Notes: a model not told the origin generated them from the sequence alone. A stretch of DNA of 64,000 nt from Plectranthus barbatus (GCA_026898455.1 JAPKLW010001285.1:162728-226727), one strand, 5' to 3'. Shown: positions 1 to 12,139, counted from the first letter of the stretch. Translations and numbers: made by a program.

Positions 1-604
1 TTTTCATGCAAATATTCTAAATTCAAGATATTATATATGGATATCATATGAATCGTTGTAAAAATACGTTTAATTTGATATATGATTCTTGAAAAATAGA
101 TTTGAATCGAGAAATATAATCGTTCGATTATAATGGGAGGAAAGAGAACATTAAAAGAGAATGTTTAAATCCAAAGATACAGAAGACAATTACTCAAACT
201 TAAATGCTAAATTACTAAGATACCCTAATTACTTTATTTATCTAATAAGTTATTTAACATGGGCAGAGCCTTTAACATATGATCACTAGATTCACTACTC
301 TCTCTCTCTCTATATATAGATGAGATCATGTGAGAAAAAAAAATTCATGTAAGAAAATTACTAAAATACAATCAAGCAACAAAGTAATCAATCAACAATT
401 AAAATCAAACAGCATTTTAAACATAATCAAGCAACTTTCTTACTTTCTCATGAATTTTTTTTCCACCATATCCACTCCCTATATAATTCATTGAGGTATA
501 TAATTCAAAGTTTAAAGGAATGGGGTATTCCTTCCATTATTTAAATTTGTGATCAATTGGTAAAATGTTTAACCACTTTTAATTATTCATGATTTAATAA
601 TTAA
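1..604. other. AT-rich intergenic stretch with one dispersed repeat copy
   Basis: No gene is visible. A short CT run lies at 297-313. From about 318 to 460 there is a diverged copy of a repeat rich in 'caagcaac' motifs; better copies lie at 14626-14830, 27725-27975 and, inverted, 28263-28400. Confidence 0.5.
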
Positions 605-606
605 TA

Positions 607-787
607 CTCCCTCCATATTTTATAAATAGTCCTTTTTCTTTTCGGCACGGAGATTAAGAGTTGTGAGTGTAGTGAAATTAATATTTTATTGGTGAGTGTG
701 AAAAAGTTTGTCATTCTAGGAAAGTGAGACTAATTTATGGGACAAATAAAAATGGGAAGTGAAACTACTTCAACGGGATTGAGGGAA
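607..787. mobile_element. Stowaway-type MITE
   Basis: The left end reads CTCCCTCC and the right end is the matching GAGGGAA, with TA on both sides, as expected for a Tc1/mariner-derived Stowaway element. The interior carries the family motif 'aatattttattggtgagtgtg', also seen in the copies near 19.3, 29.2 and 53.6 kb. It has no coding capacity. Confidence 0.8.
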
Positions 788-1029
788 TATTATAATTTAG
801 CTATAGACAGACTTTTTGGAAAAATCGGCATAAACGGCATAAACAACCCTCATCTGATTCGAAAATTACAAAATTGGCTCCATTAAGCATTTTCATGCTA
901 TTTCTGACCTAGGAAGTGGAGAATTTCGAAATTTTTTATAAAGGATCGTATTAGATTTTAAATAATAATAAACACATATTTAGGTAAAATTGAAAAAAAA
1001 AAAATTTGACTCCTCTTAATTCTCACTCC

Positions 1030-1835
1030 CCTAGTCCTCTATTCTTTTTTTTAATGAAAATTATGTAAATTTATCCCAAATTTTAGATGGGTTCCTAATT
1101 TTATTTCAAACTTTAAATAAGTTCTCAATTTTATCCAAAACTTTTAAATATTAAAATTTTAACCTAAACTTAGAATTTTTTTCCCACCTAATAATATTTA
1201 AACATAAAAAATCTTATATGAATACAAATAATTACATGTCATACAAAAACCCTACACATACACTACTCTTCCACATTATTTCATGACATTCATGAACTAT
1301 TAATTAAGAATAAGAAATTTTAGAGTAATATATTTTGATAAAACTCATGATGTTTTTATTAAATATAAAGAACTTTAGATAAATATATTTGATAAATAAT
1401 AAAGATATAACTTAATTTTATGTCTTTATTCTTTTTAATATTAAAAACAAATATATTTAAATTATTATCTTAGAGCTTATTTTAAAATAAATTATTCACG
1501 AAAATAATATCCTTTTATAAAATTATCTTAATTAGAAAATAGAATATATAGTGAAGTTTAATATAGTTTGATATGTAAATATGTATGTATACATAAATTT
1601 TTTTATGTTTAAATATTGACTGTGGAAAAAGATTTAAAGTTTAGGCCAAAATTGTTATATTTAAAAGTTTGAGATAAAATTGGTAATTCATTCAAAATTT
1701 AAAACTGAAATTGTTATATTAAAAAATTTAAGATAAAATTGGGAACTCATTCAAATTTTGGGATTTATTTGTATATTATCCTTTTTTTTAATCTTCAACT
1801 TATTTTCTTATTTGCGGAGGGACCTAGTTTATAAA
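1030..1835. repeat. Long fold-back (inverted repeat) element
   Basis: The left arm, about 1030-1195, matches the reverse complement of about 1620-1835 with many mismatches. Shared blocks include 'ttttatcccaaattt' and 'cctaaactt' type strings. The spacer is AT-rich. Long imperfect arms without coding sequence suggest a Mutator-like fold-back MITE. I could not find a target duplication. Confidence 0.5.
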
Positions 1836-2084
1836 TTTTTTTTGATAACTACACTACCCTAAGCCCCTACCAATGCACCTAGGAACCATCTAAATATATC
1901 GTGGCACCCAATTATGTATTTTTTAAAAAAATAAAAAATATTATATATTTTCTTTAGAATGTCAAAAACAAAAAATAAGTTGACAATTAATAATTGTCTA
2001 AAAATTGTTTAGATTACATTTAAGTGTTAGGTCCTATTTAAGTGGTTGTTAGGAAATTTGTTAGAAATTTTCTTATTTTATTGT

Positions 2085-2264
2085 TCTATTTTAATTGTCT
2101 TGTTTTTTATTTTTATACGTTCCATTTTAATTATATTGTTTCTAAAAATGATAACTTTTTCACATTTAACAATATATATTAATTTCATTCAACTTATTCT
2201 ACACTCACATATCTTGGTTATTGTGCTCAAACCAAGTAAGACAATTAATAAGGGACGGAGGGAG
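2085..2264. mobile_element. Truncated Stowaway MITE
   Basis: The right end is the canonical GGGACGGAGGGAG followed by TA. The interior has the usual 'aatttcattcaact...acactcaca' tract. The left terminus is missing or eroded, so the left coordinate is approximate. An 89-codon open frame over it is not a gene. Confidence 0.65.
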
Positions 2265-2319
2265 TATTGTTTTGGTGGGTCAAAGTATGCAAAAGTTAAT
2301 TCAGTTTGTCTCTAGATTA

Positions 2320-3430
2320 GTTTTAGTTAGGTATAAAAATATAAAGTCCTGTATAAGCTCTTTATCGAGTTGTAAACTGAAGCTAATCTAAAGACTAGAC
2401 TAATGAGTCAGTCTGGAAAGCGCAAGACTCGAACAGACTAAGGTTCAACCGAACTTACAAGTCTTGTATATATGAGTCTGGACTGATAAGTTTGGATTAC
2501 ACCAAGTGTTATAACTAGCCAATATGGTCTTATTAGGTCCAGGATACCAAACTTACCAGCATGAGATCAAGCGTATACTGATTGATGACGTAAACAAGCA
2601 TGGACCGCAAGTATGGCTGTCTGTGTAAAGAGACAAAACGAATGTCCAGAGGAACATACTAACAATTACAGACTTTAAAGATTTGAGATTCCTTAAAGTC
2701 TGCAAGCTCAAGACCCCAGTCTTGATACTTCGGACTTACCAGTCCAGGATTCCTCGGACTGACAGAGGAACAATAGTTCTAACTAAAAGAGGAACAATCG
2801 CTGTCTGTGTCAGAAAAAGCGGAACAGGTACAAAATCTCTAGAAAAAACACCACCTACCCGCCGATTGCTGCAGTCAACAGAGACTTCCGATTGGACATC
2901 ATCCAATCTGTTTCTAATAGATATATGGATTCAAATATGAAGATATAAGCCTATAAATAGTCGAAGACCTCCACACTTCTAAACCTTCTATTTACAAACA
3001 AGCTGACACGCTGCTAAAATTTATACTCAACGTTCGAGGCTCTTAAGCTTTTTCGTGTGCCACTCTAGTGAACACGAGACTCAGAACTTTCGAGTTCTTG
3101 AGTTATTTCTTGGTAATCTTTCTCTCTGAGAAAGATTACAACAGTCAAGTAAATCTAGTACTTTGACTCTTACGGCTTATTGCCGCCAAGCTGAAAGTTT
3201 CGGGAAAACTCTAACACCCCATTCCGGCATTGAGGAGGCTGCATGGTGTGCCCACACTTCAAGGAGCTGCAAAGAGAAGGACGAGCAAGGACCATGCAAA
3301 TGAGCTTGTGGATCGGTGGACGAGTTATTCACCGACAAGCGATAGATCGTAGGAGCGCACCTGTGTAATTCTTAGAGTAGTGGATTTCTAGACCTTGAGT
3401 CTGAAAAGTGGGCGTAGGATTAGAGTTCGA
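2320..3430 (+). repeat. LTR-like promoter block, possibly a solo LTR
   Basis: This is the only moderately GC-rich block in the first 5 kb. It contains a TATA box (cctataaatagtc, about 2950) followed by a leader-like stretch, the layout of a retroelement LTR U3-R-U5. No coding sequence, PBS or polypurine tract is recognisable and no target duplication was found. An old solo LTR is the best reading; a pararetroviral leader is a weaker alternative. Confidence 0.35.
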
Positions 3431-3440
3431 ATCACTATAA

Positions 3441-4428
3441 CATTTGTCTTACTTATTATTTTAATTATTGCCAGCTTACTCTCATTTTAAACTCAACACT
3501 CAAATGTTGTAGTATACACTGAAAACTCACATTAAGCATACTTGTATTAAGTACAAAACTAATATTCGACAAACTAAATTGACTTATCACCATCAATTTG
3601 GATAAGTGTAAGTTTACCAAATCTAAAATTATTTTCCCTAATGCGACTAAATATATTTTGATAAAACGAGGACCAATAAGTGTTCAATTAAAATTTTGAA
3701 CTATGTAACATGACAAATAAAAGGGACTGTTTTACTATGTAAATTTTAAAAAACATCATACATTTTTCAATGATCGATATTGGCTTCCCTTTGAACACTA
3801 CCCTATTTTATTTAGTGATATACTTTGAATCTTGATTGTTGCTATTTAAATAATTCAGATGAAATGAGTGTTGGTTTGACTTTAAATATAAGGTGGCGGT
3901 GCTGTTACCTTTAGACTTATTAACTGCCATTATATGTGGGAATTATTTGTGAAAAATATAATTATGACAATCACAATGGTGGCCACTTAGGAATGCTATT
4001 ACATTTGACCATTTTAAATTCAGCATTATTTAAAAATTCGATGAATTAATGCTTTGGAATTAGGATATCAGATTTTTTTTATTAGATAAGTATAATATTA
4101 AAAGAATTTTGTTATATAATTCTTAAATAAAATTCTTATTTACATAAAAAATAAAAATTCCATTGTCCTCTAGCCTCTTTCCACCTTCAAATTCACATGC
4201 TTGCTATCAAAACAAACTTAAAATAAAGTGGATAAATGTATAAAGAATCATTATGATTTTCTTAAATATTAAATGTTAATTTATATTAAATAGAAATGAA
4301 TCTGCATGATTCATTTTAAAAATAAATGGTTGAGATTAATTTTTTTTCAAGATTTTATGTTTAGTTAATTATAAATCATGCTTAATGACGAAAATTGTGC
4401 TCTACTTTTTATTAATTAATGCTCGGTA
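3441..4428. other. Intergenic, with one dispersed repeat fragment
   Basis: No gene is seen. About 4250-4420 resembles a repeat family containing 'aatggttgagatt' and 'ataaatcatgcttaa', also present near 19.86, 20.73-20.97, 27.98-28.23 and 47.75-47.90 kb. Confidence 0.45.
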
Positions 4429-4590
4429 TGCAGCAGTAAAAGTATTTACCTGGACCAAGAGGTCACAGGTTCGAGATCTCCAAAGATACTGGGATTGGCT
4501 GAGATTTAATCTTATTTAACACAAATCTTAATTTGAATAGCTCATCAAATTTATGAGTTATAACAGTACACATATGTGACTTTTTAAAAA
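4429..4590 (+). repeat. Possible SINE-like fragment
   Basis: The string 'caggttcgagatctcc' (about 4465) fits a pol III B-box (GGTTCGANNCC), and an A-box-like stretch lies about 30 bp upstream. Similar weak cases occur near 16486 and 61650. No A-tail or target duplication was identified. Confidence 0.25.
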
Positions 4591-4599
4591 GTTGACGTT

Positions 4600-5462
4600 A
4601 CATTTGAAATACCTTTTTGTAAAAAATATCAATTTTTCCTCATCGAATTTCTTTCCAATCATAAATATAAAATAAAATTGATAGTTTGAATATCTATTTA
4701 AATATATATCATACACATAATTCATTATATATTTGGTTTCAACAATTTGTTATATATTTATGCCTTTACTTAATAAACAAAGAAATGAGTAACTTAACTC
4801 CTTTTTTTTTCTTTGAAGCTAGCTAGCTAGCTAAATATAATTAAGTTGACATTAATAAAATGATCGAAGACATTAGTGGCCAAAACCAAAAACTCAAAGA
4901 AAGAAAAAATGAGCATGAAATATAAATTAAATTCAAAAGCACACATCACATGGGAAATAAATGCTAAAAAATAGACAACACTATCTATCATAATCATATA
5001 TTCCAAATTTACCCATTTTTTTCATTGGTTTTCTTCTTAATTTCTCTAGACATGTTTCTTTCTTATTAAAAGTGGTCCAAATTGTAGTAAATGTATTTAT
5101 TTCCACCCCATTATATATCTCCTAATAATAAATCATCATTTTCAGCCAATCTCGAAATGAAACAACACAAACACATATAATAAAATAGAATGTACCTTCA
5201 ATTAATTTAATTTAATTTCCCATACACTCGCAGGGCATGATTGTAATTAATCAAAGATTATTACAAACCAAAAACACTGCTGCGAGGAAAAATCGAACAC
5301 TCCAAATATTCCTACACTTACATACGCCCCCATGTAATAAAAACACATAATCTTCATCATCATGGGCTATACATACATACATACATATATATGTATATAT
5401 ATATATATATAATTATAGTCAGCTGATAAAAAAAATAAAAATAAAAATCACATGCAGCAGTC
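4600..5462. other. Intergenic, downstream of the SAUR gene
   Basis: AT-rich with no gene. A (TA)n tract lies at about 5384-5412. The part just below 5462 is presumably the 3' untranslated region of the minus-strand SAUR gene. Confidence 0.5.
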
Positions 5463-5792
5463 TCAGCTACATAATGATGAAGTTAGCGACTGGAAAAAGT
5501 GTTCATCGCAGGGAATGGTGAGGCCCATCTCATGATCGAACCCGAACTCCTCTTCGGCTTGCTGGAGCAGGGTCAAGAACTCGGGTCGGGTCAGGATGGA
5601 AATGGGGACGATGTATCTGGTCCGGTTCACGCCCACGTACACCGCGAAGTGCCCCTTCGGCACGTCCATGGGCAGCCCTTCGTCGTCGTCGGCCGCGTAC
5701 CCGTTTCTCTTCCCCAAGCTCGAGCACCTTTTCACGATCTGCTTGATCATTGCCTTCTGCGACACTAATTTGTTTGATTTTCGAATCGCCAT
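5463..5792 (-). CDS. SAUR-family auxin-responsive protein
   Basis: A single-exon 109-residue protein, the usual size and structure for a SAUR (Small Auxin Up RNA). It starts at a true ATG at 5792. After a basic N-terminus (about 1-40) comes the SAUR domain: VPKGHFAVYVG (about 44-54), then the hydrophobic-acidic core RYIVPISILTRPEF and AEEEFGFDH, and a conserved 'GLTIPCDE' near residue 93. SAURs as a family inhibit PP2C-D phosphatases and so activate plasma-membrane H+-ATPase, promoting cell expansion; that role is inferred here. The codons are GC-rich relative to the flanks. The upstream region (5800-6100) has TA and purine tracts. Which SAUR member it is cannot be told. Confidence 0.93.
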   Translation of the reverse strand: MAIRKSNKLVSQKAMIKQIVKRCSSLGKRNGYAADDDEGLPMDVPKGHFAVYVGVNRTRYIVPISILTRPEFLTLLQQAEEEFGFDHEMGLTIPCDEHFFQSLTSSLCS

Positions 5793-6342
5793 TGTTCGTA
5801 ATTGTATATATATATATATATATCTCCTCTTCTTTGATAGAGAGAGAGTTGGGAAGAAGAAGAAGGGTTTGGAGAGAAAGAAAATGAGGATGCGTTAGCT
5901 ATAAACATAATACATACACATACATATATATATATGTGTATGAAGTGGGGGGAAGTTGGTGTTTTTTTTTTTTTGTTTTTTTTTTTTGAGGATTAATTAA
6001 ATGAAATGGGTATATAGATGGAAAGAGTTGTGAAATAATTATGGGGAGTATGTAGGTATGTAAATGAAAAGGAAAGAGAGAAACAAGGGCATGTGGGGGT
6101 TGTGGGGGCAAAGAAGAGACCACGGGTGTTTTGGAGGGAGTGTGTGTTGTGAATTAATTGATTTGCTGAAAAAAAACATGGTGCCATCGGGTTTACTACT
6201 TCTTGTAGCCTTTCACCGCGACATTTGGGACCCCTCTTTTAATTAATTACCATCTCTTCTTCTCCCTCCTCCATTTTTTTACTCTTGCATCTCGATCACG
6301 AAGAAAATAAAGGATTTACTTTGATATAAGAGTCCAAGTAAC
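5793..6342 (-). promoter_or_regulatory. SAUR 5' leader and upstream region
   Basis: It contains (TA)n at 5808-5822 and 5922-5936, a GA-rich leader just upstream of the ATG, and a T run at about 5963-5989. Several small open frames here are not convincing. Its promoter role is inferred from position. Confidence 0.35.
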
Positions 6343-6844
6343 TGTTGGAATCCGGACTAGTTCGTGTTAATTACTTGTGTGGAAATATTTAATTTTGTTG
6401 TAATTAAATATTACGAGGTCGAACTACATTGCGAGTAGATAATCGTGGTATATTTATTTTCTCAGATCCGTATTCCGGTGAGTGAGAAATTAATCCGCGA
6501 AGGTGATACGTGGCGTCATTATTACATGATTAATTAAGACAAGTATTAATTAATGACATGTAATAATTAAGACATCTCACATTGAGAATCTAACCTTGTC
6601 TTAATAGGTTTAAATACATTTATACAGATATGGAGTAATAACTGAGTGTGCTAGGCACGTTGTATAACGTGCCCACGCGCGCCGCCGCCGTCGCCCGCCT
6701 CGCCTCGCATCGGCCTTCGGCCTCTGCGAGGCCGCAAGCCCGCGCCCCGTGCCCCGGTTCTTGGTTCTTGGCAATTGGTCTTTGGGCCTTGGCCCGTTAC
6801 GACCTTATCTTTTTGGTCAACAGAAATGAGCTCGAAGGGGTTAT
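6343..6844 (+). repeat. Truncated 5' LTR of the copia element
   Basis: It is collinear with 10500-10978, from TGTTGGAAT to 'agaaatgagctcga'. It then departs: the right LTR continues for about 600 bp, while here integrase codons start at once. A GC-rich block at about 6660-6760 is longer than in the right LTR. Confidence 0.85.
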
Positions 6845-8465
6845 CGCTCCTCCATACTCACCTCAATCAAATGGTGTTGCCGAAATAAAAAATCGGACTT
6901 TAAAAGAAATGATGAATGCTCTGTTGATCAGTTCGGGACTACCCGAAAATATGTGGGGGGAAGCTGTCTTAACAGCTAACTACATCTTGAACAAAATTTC
7001 TCTCAAAGGAAAAGATGTTACCCCATATGAGATGTGGAAAGGTAAGAAACCCTCCTACAAATATCTCAATGTCTGGGGCTATTTAGCAAAGGTTGCAATC
7101 GGTCCTAAAACAATTGATTGCATCTTTATTGGCTATGCACTTAACAACGCAGCTTATCGTTTCCTAGTACACAAGTCAGAGAATCCGAATGTGACTGTAG
7201 GAACGACGATAGAATCAAGGAATGTAATATTATTTGAAGATGTCTATCCGAACAAGAAAAAGGAGGATGAACCTCAAGTTTCTCGAAAGAGAACACACGA
7301 GGAGATTACTAGTTCTGATCCAGTTGAGGAAGAACCGAGACGTAGTCAAAGAGCTAGAATTGCTAAAAGTTTTGGTCCCGACTTCATTACCTATATGTTG
7401 GATGACGAGCCAAAATCTATTAAGGAAGCTCTAGCTCGACCGGATGCTTCTCTTTGGCAAGAAGCGATCAATAGTGAAATTGAATACATAATGCATAATC
7501 ATACATGGATTCTGACCGATCTCCCGAAAGGTTGCAAACCCTTAGGATGTAAATGGATCCTAAAAAGAAAGTACAAAGCCGATGACTCTGTTGATAAGTA
7601 TAAAGTCCGCCTTGTGGCAAAATGTTTTCGACAAAAGGAGGGAGATGATTTCTTCGACACCTATTCACCTGTAACTCGGATCACATCTATTAGAGTGCTT
7701 CTCGCGATTGCTGCTTTACACAATCTTGAGATTCACCAAATGGATGTGAAGACTGCTTTTTTGAACGGTGAATTAGAAGAAGAAATCTACATGGATCAAC
7801 CCGACGGGTTCGTAGTGCCCGGTCAAGAGGAGTATGCAAGGGTCATTGGTAGTCTAATGTATCTGACTAACTGTACTCGACCTAATCTTGCTTACTCGGT
7901 AAATAAACTGAGTAGATACACGAGCAATCCAAGTAAAGAACATTGGAAAGCTCTTGTGAGAGTTTTGAGATACTTAAAGTATACTCTTAACTTAGGGCTA
8001 CACTACACTAGATTTCCACCTGTACTTGAAGGATACTGTGATGCCAATTGGATCTCCGACACCAATGATTCACATTCCATAAGTGGATATGTGTTTACGA
8101 TCGGTGGGGGGCAGTCTCGTGGAAGTCAACAAAGCAGACGTGTATCGCCCGCTCCACAATGGAATCCGAGTTTATAGCTTTAGATAAAGCCGGTGAAGAA
8201 GCAGAATGACTTCGTCACTTCCTTGAAGACATTCCTTGTTGGAGCAAACCAGTGCCCTCGGTGATGATTCACTGTGACAGCCAAGCTTCTATTGGTCGGG
8301 CATTGAACAATATGTATAACGGTAAGTCGAGACATATTCGTCGTCGACATAACACCGTTAGACAGTTGATCTCAAACGGGGTTATCTCTATTGAATATGT
8401 GAAGTCAATAGATAACCTAGCAGATCCGCTAACCAAAGAGTTAAACCGAGATCAAATGTACAAGT
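6845..8465 (+). pseudogene. Copia polyprotein remnant: integrase C-part, RT, RNase H
   Basis: A frame open from 6648 to 8177 runs without stop from LTR sequence into coding sequence; it opens on GTG, so no real start is present. It holds the integrase end (PQSNGVAE with its catalytic E), then the RT N-terminal part (WILKRKYKADDSVDKYK, DVKTAFLNGELEEEIYMDQP), then skips to the post-RT block (YARVIGSLMYL) at about 7830, so the RT palm with its YVDD motif is missing. Near 8105-8113 a frameshift throws RNase H out of frame, and a TGA lies at about 8207. The RNase H tail resumes at 8252-8470 (IHCDSQASIGRA). The protease, the integrase zinc finger and both integrase D residues are absent. Confidence 0.88.
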
Positions 8466-9914
8466 TGTAGGGTTTTCACGTGAACCGAATCACCAAAACC
8501 AAACTGAACCGGATCGATCTATGGATATTGCCCATAATTAATTTCTCAAAACCCTAGCATGCTCCTATGAATTTAATACGAAGAATTGTGGATCGAGAGA
8601 TTTACCGAAACTCCGTAGTGTCTGTACCGATCTTTTGCGTTTGAATTCTAAGATCCAATTCAACCACGCATTTCGATTTGTCTGCGGAAACAGAAATTAG
8701 CAATCTAATTTCAAAACAAATTTGAAATAAAGAAATAGAGAAATAAGAAGTTCTGTTCTCCAGATTAGGTCTTCAGATCTGTGTCCCGGTGCTGTTCAGA
8801 TCTACTACTGGTGAGGACTCCGTATATCTGTGGCTTGAGCAGGACCAGAATTCAAAAATTCTCCTCCTTTCTCTTCTAAAAAACGGTGCCCCCTCTCTCT
8901 CTTAGGTTTAGGGTTTTTCAACTGTGTTATGACTTATGAGAGAGAGTTGTCTATTTATAGACCTAGGGTTGGAAACCCTAATGGGCCATTTTGGGCTCAA
9001 TTCAGCACACTTGTTGGGCCAGACTTGGGACCTAATACAAATAATAAAGTGGGCCTATAAATTAATTAATTCTCATGTCCACAACCCAGGACACATTAAT
9101 CAATTAATATTAATTCTTTTTCACCACAGAATTAATACTGACCTACCCCTTTATTACCATGTTATGAGAACAGGTTGCATTAATTGAGAATCCCCATATT
9201 TAAGGTTACCGGACATCCATTAATTAATCGGAGCCTCTGACAAGCTCTAACTACAATTAATTAATATCTTATAATTCCTGAGTAGTACCACTCAAACCTT
9301 ATCACTCGTGCCTGAACTTAATCAGCCTGCAGGACTTTGGCACGATGAATGTTATTGAGCTCCTCAGGGAATGTCTCCATCCTATTACTCGGATATGGTT
9401 ACCTAAGTTCAGTCTCAGGCGGTATTACACGAACTGCTGTTACCCAAGATGCGGATATACGAGCACGTTACTCAGGCTCTCCACCATGGCAAGTCAAAGC
9501 AACAGTCAACCCGTGCAAACCCCTGAACCTTCGTTAGGGTTTGGACTCAATCAATATAAGGAGATCTTTTATTCGCTGATGTCAGACAGACGAATATATC
9601 TCACTGCGGTCCATCAATACGCCACCTCTGCGTACCATCATGTCAAGTAACCAAGACAGACTACTTATTCCGACAATGTCGCAGCCATCCGGACAGACGT
9701 ATCCTCATACGCTGTCTTGGCTGTGATCAGGTTTATGTCTCACTAGGTCAAGTGATCATACTGTCTTCTGCGATCTACAACACGCCGTATGATCGTCCCT
9801 ATCGGTGAGACAAGAGGATACCATTGTTCATACATGTATGATTGTTAACAGATAGGAGAAATAAACCGTTGTATACTCATTCTAATAAATGCTTTCAGTA
9901 TACAAAACCCATCA
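8466..9914 (-). mobile_element. Nested solo LTR, minus orientation
   Basis: This 1449-bp insert begins TGTAGGG and ends CCATCA (TG...CA). It is bracketed by identical CAAGT target duplications at 8461-8465 and 9915-9919. Removing it rejoins the host element's sequence. Orientation is read from a minus-strand TATA box (TATAAATAG, about 8951-8960) followed by a leader-like tract toward 8466. No internal domain or second LTR is present, so it is a solo LTR left by recombination between two LTRs. Its family is not recognised; the small open frames at 8936-9187 and 9345-9650 are not genes. Confidence 0.88.
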
Positions 9915-9919
9915 CAAGT

Positions 9920-10499
9920 TGCTAGAGGGAATGAGACTAAAATCCACAATCTAGAACGAGTATAGTAGACACCCAATCTAGGTGATTGGAGATCCCAAGA
10001 ACTAGGTTCAATGGGAAAACTAAGCTATATAAGTTCGAGTGATAACACCTAATTCTTCCCTTCCCTAGGTGAGCAAACCTAGGTGTTTTAAGCCTGCATG
10101 TGGTATATGTTAAGTCAATCGACTTTTAATGACTCATGAAAACCTCGTAGTGATTGAGTACGGCAGGATACTCTTAAACAGGAAGTCACCTATATAAGTG
10201 GAAGTGAGGGCCGCTTCAAACGAACACTTATGAATCCAAATGGGTTTTACACGACCCGTAATGGAAACAAACATGAGAACGGATGGAGTGTTGAAACATT
10301 ATTGTTTCAATGTCGTTGTCTAGGTACACACGACAGAGGGTTAGTTCAAGGTTTTACCACTAAGCCACCAGTGTACCCGATGGTATTGATGATGAAAGGT
10401 TCAAAGCCACAAGCTACCTATTCGTGTGCATTAACGTTTCTCGAGGACGGAGTTGGCTCTGCATTTAATGCATTGGGCATTTCCACTCATGGGGGGGAT
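9920..10499 (+). other. 3' untranslated part and polypurine tract of the copia element
   Basis: This continues the host copia element after the nested LTR. It ends in a polypurine tract (gggggggat, about 10491-10499) directly before the 3' LTR. The 95-codon open frame at 10230-10517 crosses into the LTR and is not a gene. Confidence 0.7.
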
Positions 10500-11582
10500 T
10501 GTTGGAATCTGGACTAGTTCGAGTTAATTACTCGTGTGGAAATATTTAATTTTGTTGTAATTAAATATTATGAGGTCGAACTACGTTGCGAGTAGATAAT
10601 CGTGGTATATTTATTTTCTCAGATCCGTATTCCGGTGAGTGAGAAATTAATTCGTAAAGGTGACACGTGACGTCATTATTACATGATTAATTAAGATAAG
10701 TATTAATTAATGACATGTAATAATTAAGACATCCCACATTGGGAATCTAACCTTGTTTTAACAGGTTTAAATACATTTACACTGATATGGTCTAATAACT
10801 GAGTGTGCTAGGGACGTTGTATAATGTGCCCACCATGTGCCCACGCGCGCCGCTGGCGCCCGCGCCCGTGACCCGAGCCTCGGACCCCGATTCTTGGTTC
10901 TTGGTCTTTGGGCTTTGGGCCTTGGGCCCGTTACGACCTTATCTTTTTGGTCAACAGAAATGAGCTCGATGGGATTATCGGAGTTGGTCAGTTGACTGGG
11001 TCAGTTCCAGTCAATATGTATGCACACGTGGCTTGCGATGTGGCTGATGAGTCAGCACATGTGCGCATTGAGGTGCCGGGACCGTTACACTCATTTGAAT
11101 TCAAACGAGCTCCGTGATTGTCGCCCGTAACGACTGCTCGAGCCCGTGTCTCCCGCCCTAACCGTCAGCGCCATCATGTGCGTAGGTGTAACCGTTGTCG
11201 GGCCTTGATTGTCCGACACTCTCCCTCAGGTGTGGAATGCCTATAAATAGGCATTTAGGTGGCATGCATCAAACGTTCCAAATTTAGCCCTTAGCTGCAC
11301 CTTCTCCTGCCAACTCTTTTCCTGCTCCTTCTTGTTCGCCGGAGCTCTGTCGACTGCGGTGCTGCCTCGACCGAGACGAAGCCGTTTTACCTTTGGGGAC
11401 AGACCGCCTGTTTTCGAGCACTACGGAGGCGTATTCTGTCTTGCGGGAAGAGTTCGTTCGACTCGGCTACAATTTTTCTCTACTGTTCATTTAGTTGTTT
11501 TCTCCTCAATTTCCACTTCAAATACTTGTATTGTTTTTACCATTTTCTGTAAAATCTCAGATACTACACTATTTATTTAACA
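10500..11582 (+). repeat. 3' LTR of the copia element
   Basis: 1083 bp, TGTT...AACA, following the polypurine tract. A TATA box (cctataaatagg) lies at about 11240. Over the first 480 bp it is close to the left LTR but with many small differences, so the insertion is old. Confidence 0.85.
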
Positions 11583-12131
11583 ATAACTTCAATAGTATGA
11601 CTATTGAGTATTGACTGGTGGGATTCAAGAAAATTTAATAGGGGATTCTATTAGATTTTCTATGTTAAAGAGTTTCGATACCTCTTTATCATCAGCCGCT
11701 CATATACTCGTCTTCCTTATTTTCAGCCCTTTCTTCTTCTTATTCACAATCTAATTGTGAGGGCAACTATCTCACTAAAATATCATATCACCATAGTATT
11801 AAAATGAAAAAGGATTTTGGTTAGAGGGCTAGCTTGAGCTTCCCTCTAGCTAGCTAGCTCCCTATTTAGATCCGCCTCTTAGTATGATCTTTTTGAAAGA
11901 TTCTCAAAAATAACATCGTGTAGGTTTATTCGATTTAAAGTGAACAATATTATACTAATATTGAGATTTTGGTTCCAATAATTTCTTACTAGAGTTATAT
12001 GTTCTCAAGAATATATAAACGGTGACCAGAGTGATCGAATATCTTGTTATGGATATTCATAAGTTCGAGTTTTGATCTAGTATCATATGGAAGCTGATAA
12101 TTGCAGTCACATTAATTTCTAACATGTAACA
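11583..12131. other. Intergenic, no gene seen
   Basis: Low-complexity AT-rich DNA with a 'gctagctagctag' patch near 11846. Nothing supports a gene. Confidence 0.5.
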
Positions 12132-12139
12132 CTTTGAAG

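Larger units (their letters stand above)
6343..11582 (+). mobile_element. Degenerate Ty1/copia retrotransposon (whole unit)
   Basis: Two related LTR sequences start with TGTTGGAAT at 6343 and 10500. The right one ends TTTAACA at 11582. The flanking five bases are GTAAC (6338-6342) and ATAAC (11583-11587), a target duplication with one mismatch. The 5' LTR is truncated and fused to integrase sequence; gag and protease are gone; the RT core is deleted; the RNase H part is frameshifted and has a stop. A solo LTR of another element sits at 8466-9914. The unit is old and immobile. Confidence 0.85.

Noticed and set aside
5596..5898. Plus-strand open frame across the SAUR gene
   Set aside because: Antisense shadow of a clear SAUR domain.
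7468..7668. Antisense frame within the copia RT remnant
   Set aside because: Shadow of the plus-strand polyprotein.
10230..10517. 95-codon open frame before the copia 3' LTR
   Set aside because: It lies in the element's 3' untranslated part and crosses the polypurine tract into the LTR.
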